From Candidatus Pacearchaeota archaeon (GTDB lineage Archaea > Nanobdellota > Nanobdellia > Pacearchaeales > GW2011-AR1): 48,774 bases of DNA. The position numbers were made by a program, and so were the translations under genes. Every line of letters starts with the position of its first letter. Position 1 is the first letter of the stretch. Positions 45,554 through 48,774 of the stretch are shown here, in pieces. The stretch covers positions 1-48,774 of the forward strand of contig JAIFVW010000001.1 of assembly GCA_019662115.1 (NCBI GenBank), read 5' to 3'. The notes below the pieces were generated by a model. It was not told the origin of the DNA and did not search any database. It saw only the letters and a program-made list of their open reading frames with translations.

Positions 45554-45984
45554 ACAAAAGAGGCTGGCTCAGGATTGTTGAAGCAAGTCTCGCAATAGTT
45601 ATTATATTTGGAGCGCTGGTTGCTCTTACTAGAACATCAAAGCCTGTAATAGACAATAGCCTGGGAGAGAGGATTCCAGTTCTTCTCGATGAGCTTGCCC
45701 AAAACAAAGATCTTAGGGAACAGGTTATATCTTACGATACAAATCAAAGCGAGGATGCACAAATGAACAAGGAGATATTGAATAACGTTAATTCATTTAT
45801 AGGTGATAGAATCCAGGCATCCATTCAGCATGTTGCTATAATATGCGATCCCCAAGAACTCTGCAGCCTCTCTCAGTATCCTAAGAATGCTGGGTCTGTT
45901 TATTCTTACGAAAGAATAATAAGCTCAACTCTGCAGAATTTCAGCCCAAAAAAAGTAAAGTTATTTTTATGGAGAGCTAACTAA
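45547..45984 (+). CDS. Pilin-like protein 5
   Basis: A 145-aa protein with N-terminus KRGWLRIVEASLAIVIIFGALVALTR, again a basic leader and a hydrophobic helix with a Glu. The remainder is a small external domain with a Cys pair (IICDPQELC). Co-transcribed with the preceding gene. Likely a minor pilin or pseudopilin. Confidence 0.72.
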   Translation: MVNKRGWLRIVEASLAIVIIFGALVALTRTSKPVIDNSLGERIPVLLDELAQNKDLREQVISYDTNQSEDAQMNKEILNNVNSFIGDRIQASIQHVAIICDPQELCSLSQYPKNAGSVYSYERIISSTLQNFSPKKVKLFLWRAN

Positions 45985-45991
45985 CCATAAA

Positions 45992-46001
45992 GCTTTATAA
46001 A
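45992..46001 (+). promoter_or_regulatory. TATA box of the 888-aa surface protein
   Basis: GCTTTATAAA, centred 26 nt before the ATG at 46023. Confidence 0.55.
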
Positions 46002-46022
46002 GTTGTTACCTCTTCAGAGATT

Positions 46023-48689
46023 ATGAATAGGGTGAGCATCGGAATTTTGATTTTTATCGTTCTCAGCGTCTCGGTTGTATCCGCTGCGGAGTGTGATGAC
46101 AGCCAGATAATAATGCGACTGTCCTCAAATAATAATGCCCATGGATCTTTGTGGAGTGGAGATTATGCAACAAAAATATGCTACAATTCCTTATTTGGAA
46201 TAAATTATTCTGGACCTAGCCCTCATGATTGTTCCGCAAACACTGTAATAACTCTTTCTGATATCACAAATGCACATGCCTCTGAAAATAGCTATTCTAA
46301 TCCGGTATGTTATGGTGACCTGAAATGCAGAGTTGCTTCACAATGCAGCTCTTCCGAAAGGATAATTGGAAGTATTTCTGGAACTACTAATGCTCATCTT
46401 GCTGCAGATGGATCATATCCTTCAAAGATATGCTGCAGCAGTGCTCTCGCTGTCAGTGTTCCAACTCATGCTGAATGCACCAACAATGCATGTATTCAGG
46501 TAGCCGGCGCTGGTGCAAACCAATGCACAGGCAATCAAGAATGTCAGGGATTCCATACATCGTGTCAGGGGAATGCAGGAAGCAAGCAGTGCGTCGTAGA
46601 ACAAGGTCCCGGAACAAATGCATGTACTTTTGACTCGGAATGCAATACTGGAGCTCATGGGGTGTGTTCTCAAGAAAGCTGCTCTCAAGTGCAGGGAAAA
46701 GGAGATGATCAATGCACTTCAGATGACTCATGCATTTCAGGCCAGCATATGGAATGCAATTCACAGAATCAATGCATTGTTGCAGACGGAGATGGCACAA
46801 ATACATGCGTCAGTAATGCCGAATGCGGCACGGACTCATGGCACACCGAGTGCATAAATGATGCATGTGTAATTGCAACTGGAGATGGGGAAAAAAAATG
46901 CGACCTTAACCAGGCATGCACAAGCAACATAATTTCAGGAATAGGAAAAGTTTACTGGACAGATCTGGGAGGAATAAAAACAAGCGCAAGCAACGTTAAC
47001 AAGACTGTAATGATTGTTGCTGATACGGGCTTTGCCGCCAATACTCCTGTTGATATTTCAATAAAAGAGGATGATGGGATTTTTGGAAGCGATGACATAA
47101 GATCTGTACAGGCATATACAAACGCAACAGGAAGCGCGGTTTATGAGTGGAAGGTAACCGATGATGACATGACTGCAGCTGATGGTGTTGGGGAATACCT
47201 TGATGGAACCGCAGAATTTTATTTCATAGCAAGTGCTGGAAGTGCAAGCAACCAAAGCGGAATCCTTACGGTTGAAGATATACAGGGGTTTGACTTTAAT
47301 GATATAAAGGCTGTAATAAGCGATCCTGAACACAGAGGGATATATTTTACGGGTCTCCAGGTTGAATTTAATGAGAGCAGCAGCTCTTCTTCACATCCGA
47401 TAACTGATTATGAATGGAGAATAGTGGAAGATGATTTCAGCACAACAGACCAGAGCTTCATGTACACATTTACAACTGAGGGGCAAAAAACTATAACTCT
47501 TAAGGTTGCGGATGATCAGGGGCATTCAAGGGAGACACAGATAGCGATTCTTGTTATTGGACAGCCTGGGATACTTGCTTACATAAGCGAGCCATTCCAT
47601 CACCAGATTGTACACAACAAAGATCTGGTCGTTCATTACAGTGCCAATGATAGCTATGTTGTAAATACAAATTCTGCTGCATGCCCTCAGGTCAGCTGTC
47701 TTGCCGGGAATTGCCCATCAAAAACAGGAGACTACCCTAGTGCATGCTCCTCTCCTATTGACGTTTCAGGAACTGGAAAAGGATTTGATGATTTCACATT
47801 CAACTGGAGCTTTGATGATAATTCAAGAAATAATGGAAAGGGGAACCAGTTTGTTTCAGGATTCAAACAATATCCATTATCATCTTTGATATATTCTGAC
47901 AAGCTCATCAGCCTTGGATTATATTACTCAAAGGGTTTAGAGTTAAACAGAATTACTGATAGGTCATTTACTCTTGTCGGAGAAAGCCAATGCATTGGAG
48001 GAAGAACCCTTGTATTAATTGGGGATGATGGATCTGAACTTGACAGAAGAAGCACTTTGACAAGCGATGCATGCAAGGGAGTGGATGGAATAATAGGGCT
48101 GGATGAACAGGGAAGAAGCGATGACTGCTGTCCAAGCGCGCAGATATGTACTACTGACGGATGCATCCCACAGACAGTGCGTCAGTGCAATGATTACGTA
48201 AACAGGAGTTCATGTGGATCTGACATTGCAAATGTAGGAAACATGGAAGGAGGTCCTGAAGGGAAAGATCCTCTCTGGGCACAGCTTGGATGCGGGCAAA
48301 GTTTGAATGGATTGGTAAAACAATGCTCATGCTTCTGGGATGACAGTAAGGCAAGTTGCGGATTGAATGCTACTCTTACAAAGCCAATAAACCAATATGG
48401 AAATGTAGATGCTGGAATATGCTCGGCTGGAAGCTGCCTATACACAACAAACTCGCAGACTCAATGTACTGATGGAGTTCTAAAGACTGAAGTCAGTGCT
48501 CTGTTCAGTGCCGGAACGTGCTCTGAATCAACATCCCAGCAAGAATGTGAGAGTTCTGGCCAGACATACGATCTTCCATGCGGACAAAGTACAATAGAGC
48601 TTCCATTCTTCGGCATGCAGGAGTTTACAATATCTTTAATAGCAATATTTATCGTATACTTTATATTAAAATTTCTTTACAAAAAATAG
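46023..48689 (+). CDS. Large Cys-rich repeat surface protein with PKD-like domain
   Basis: An 888-aa exported protein. Order: signal peptide (1-21); three N-terminal repeats at 24-57, 70-101 and 108-141 centred on TNAH and ending in [IV]C[YC]; five Cys-rich repeats from 148 to 299 (pattern H-x2-C-x4..8-C-x3..4-G-x-G-x3-C-x5-C); beta domains, including a PKD-like segment near 425-512 (FNDIKAVISDPEHRGIYFTG, YEWRIVEDDF, TITLKVADDQGHSRE); a long Cys-containing region; and a C-terminal membrane anchor (FTISLIAIFIVYFILKFLYKK). Likely a disulfide-stabilised stalk or adhesin. It follows the pilin-like genes. No enzymatic motif seen. Confidence 0.85.
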   Translation: MNRVSIGILIFIVLSVSVVSAAECDDSQIIMRLSSNNNAHGSLWSGDYATKICYNSLFGINYSGPSPHDCSANTVITLSDITNAHASENSYSNPVCYGDLKCRVASQCSSSERIIGSISGTTNAHLAADGSYPSKICCSSALAVSVPTHAECTNNACIQVAGAGANQCTGNQECQGFHTSCQGNAGSKQCVVEQGPGTNACTFDSECNTGAHGVCSQESCSQVQGKGDDQCTSDDSCISGQHMECNSQNQCIVADGDGTNTCVSNAECGTDSWHTECINDACVIATGDGEKKCDLNQACTSNIISGIGKVYWTDLGGIKTSASNVNKTVMIVADTGFAANTPVDISIKEDDGIFGSDDIRSVQAYTNATGSAVYEWKVTDDDMTAADGVGEYLDGTAEFYFIASAGSASNQSGILTVEDIQGFDFNDIKAVISDPEHRGIYFTGLQVEFNESSSSSSHPITDYEWRIVEDDFSTTDQSFMYTFTTEGQKTITLKVADDQGHSRETQIAILVIGQPGILAYISEPFHHQIVHNKDLVVHYSANDSYVVNTNSAACPQVSCLAGNCPSKTGDYPSACSSPIDVSGTGKGFDDFTFNWSFDDNSRNNGKGNQFVSGFKQYPLSSLIYSDKLISLGLYYSKGLELNRITDRSFTLVGESQCIGGRTLVLIGDDGSELDRRSTLTSDACKGVDGIIGLDEQGRSDDCCPSAQICTTDGCIPQTVRQCNDYVNRSSCGSDIANVGNMEGGPEGKDPLWAQLGCGQSLNGLVKQCSCFWDDSKASCGLNATLTKPINQYGNVDAGICSAGSCLYTTNSQTQCTDGVLKTEVSALFSAGTCSESTSQQECESSGQTYDLPCGQSTIELPFFGMQEFTISLIAIFIVYFILKFLYKK
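46092..46445 (+). repeat. Three N-terminal NAH repeats within the 888-aa protein
   Basis: Three copies of about 32-35 residues, sharing a leading Cys, a hydrophobic strand ending in Ser, NAH, and a terminal Tyr-x3-[IV]-Cys. Copies: residues 24-57, 70-101, 108-141. Confidence 0.7.
46464..46919 (+). repeat. Five tandem Cys-rich repeats within the 888-aa protein
   Basis: Five copies, spaced about 30 residues (roughly 93 bases), each with four Cys and a GxG turn: residues 148-173, 178-207, 212-237, 242-268 and 274-299. The copies differ enough that recent DNA-level duplication is unlikely. Confidence 0.75.
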
Positions 48690-48693
48690 CTAT

Positions 48694-48702
48694 CTTTTTA
48701 AA
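48694..48702 (+). promoter_or_regulatory. TATA box of the gene at the right edge
   Basis: CTTTTTAAA, centred about 25 nt before the ATG at 48724. Confidence 0.5.
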
Positions 48703-48723
48703 CAAAGGTATTCTTAGAGAGCA

Positions 48724-48774
48724 ATGAGAAAAAAGAGTGTGATTAGTGTAATTATCTTCAGTCTTTTCCTTATT
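48724..48774 (+). CDS. Start of an exported protein, cut by the window edge
   Basis: Seventeen codons, MRKKSVISVIIFSLFLI, a basic start followed by a hydrophobic stretch, as in a signal peptide. TATA box at leaderless spacing. The remainder is beyond the window, so no function can be given. Confidence 0.6.
   Translation, partial: MRKKSVISVIIFSLFLI

Noticed and set aside
46464-46919. Possible CRISPR-like array because of about 93-base spacing
   Set aside because: The periodicity is in the protein (Cys positions); DNA copies are divergent and in frame within a long ORF.

Overview
The window is archaeal. It carries a complete archaeal-type S10/spc ribosomal-protein superoperon (with eL32, eL19, eS4 and aIF1), SecY, exosome subunits Rrp4/Rrp41/Rrp42, SBDS, the proteasome alpha subunit, RpoK, PCNA and an archaeo-eukaryotic primase. 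Small compact genes, a single-polypeptide primase with a PriL-like tail, many lineage-specific small ORFs, short pilin-like proteins and Cys-rich membrane-anchored surface proteins suggest a DPANN archaeon, most likely of the Woesearchaeota/Pacearchaeota type. The lineage is inference; no rRNA gene is present. I see no tRNA, rRNA, CRISPR array or insertion sequence.

Layout. 1-218: non-coding edge with a nested inverted repeat. 0.2-5.4 kb: small unknown genes, uS2, a VOC enzyme, a short enolase, a nucleotidyltransferase-like protein and RpoK; this keeps the known archaeal rpoK-eno-rps2 order with insertions. 5.4-10.3 kb: Rrp42, Rrp41, Rrp4 and SBDS (minus) with the proteasome alpha gene divergent. 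10.3-24.7 kb: one long minus-strand run from uL3 to uL15, then SecY and an EMC3/DUF106 insertase. Four unknown small ORFs sit inside this run with overlapping stop/start codons, and the usual Rpp29 gene is missing between aIF1 and uS17. 24.9-28.4 kb: accessory region with membrane proteins, a lipoprotein and a tandem pair of paralogous unknown proteins. 28.4-31.3 kb: PCNA and primase. 31.3-48.8 kb: cell-surface region with anchored Cys-rich proteins, a secreted nuclease operon, thioredoxin reductase, a type IV pilus-like cluster (pilins, ATPase, two membrane platforms, more pilin-like proteins), an Arm-like rRNA methyltransferase and an 888-aa repeat protein.

Regulatory architecture. Most first genes of transcription units have an A/T-rich TATA box centred about 25 nt before the start codon, so most mRNAs are predicted to be leaderless. 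I used this spacing, with family alignment, to correct several starts in the ORF track (SBDS, Rrp4, PCNA, TrxB, uL3, uL24, uS8, eS4, pilins). The ribosomal genes uS2 and uL3 are the clear exceptions: each has a leader of about 55-95 nt with a hairpin and a shared TACCGGYTG motif. Two divergent gene pairs appear to share one symmetric TATA box.

The most notable items are the four unknown ORFs embedded in the ribosomal operon, the primase whose PriL-like domain lacks all four expected Fe-S cysteines, the archaeal homologue of aminoglycoside-resistance 16S rRNA methyltransferases, the two shared bidirectional promoters, the ribosomal leader motif, and a 53-aa gene missed by the ORF track between the pilus ATPase and its platform protein. 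All functional statements come from reading the sequence and recalled family motifs; no searches were run.
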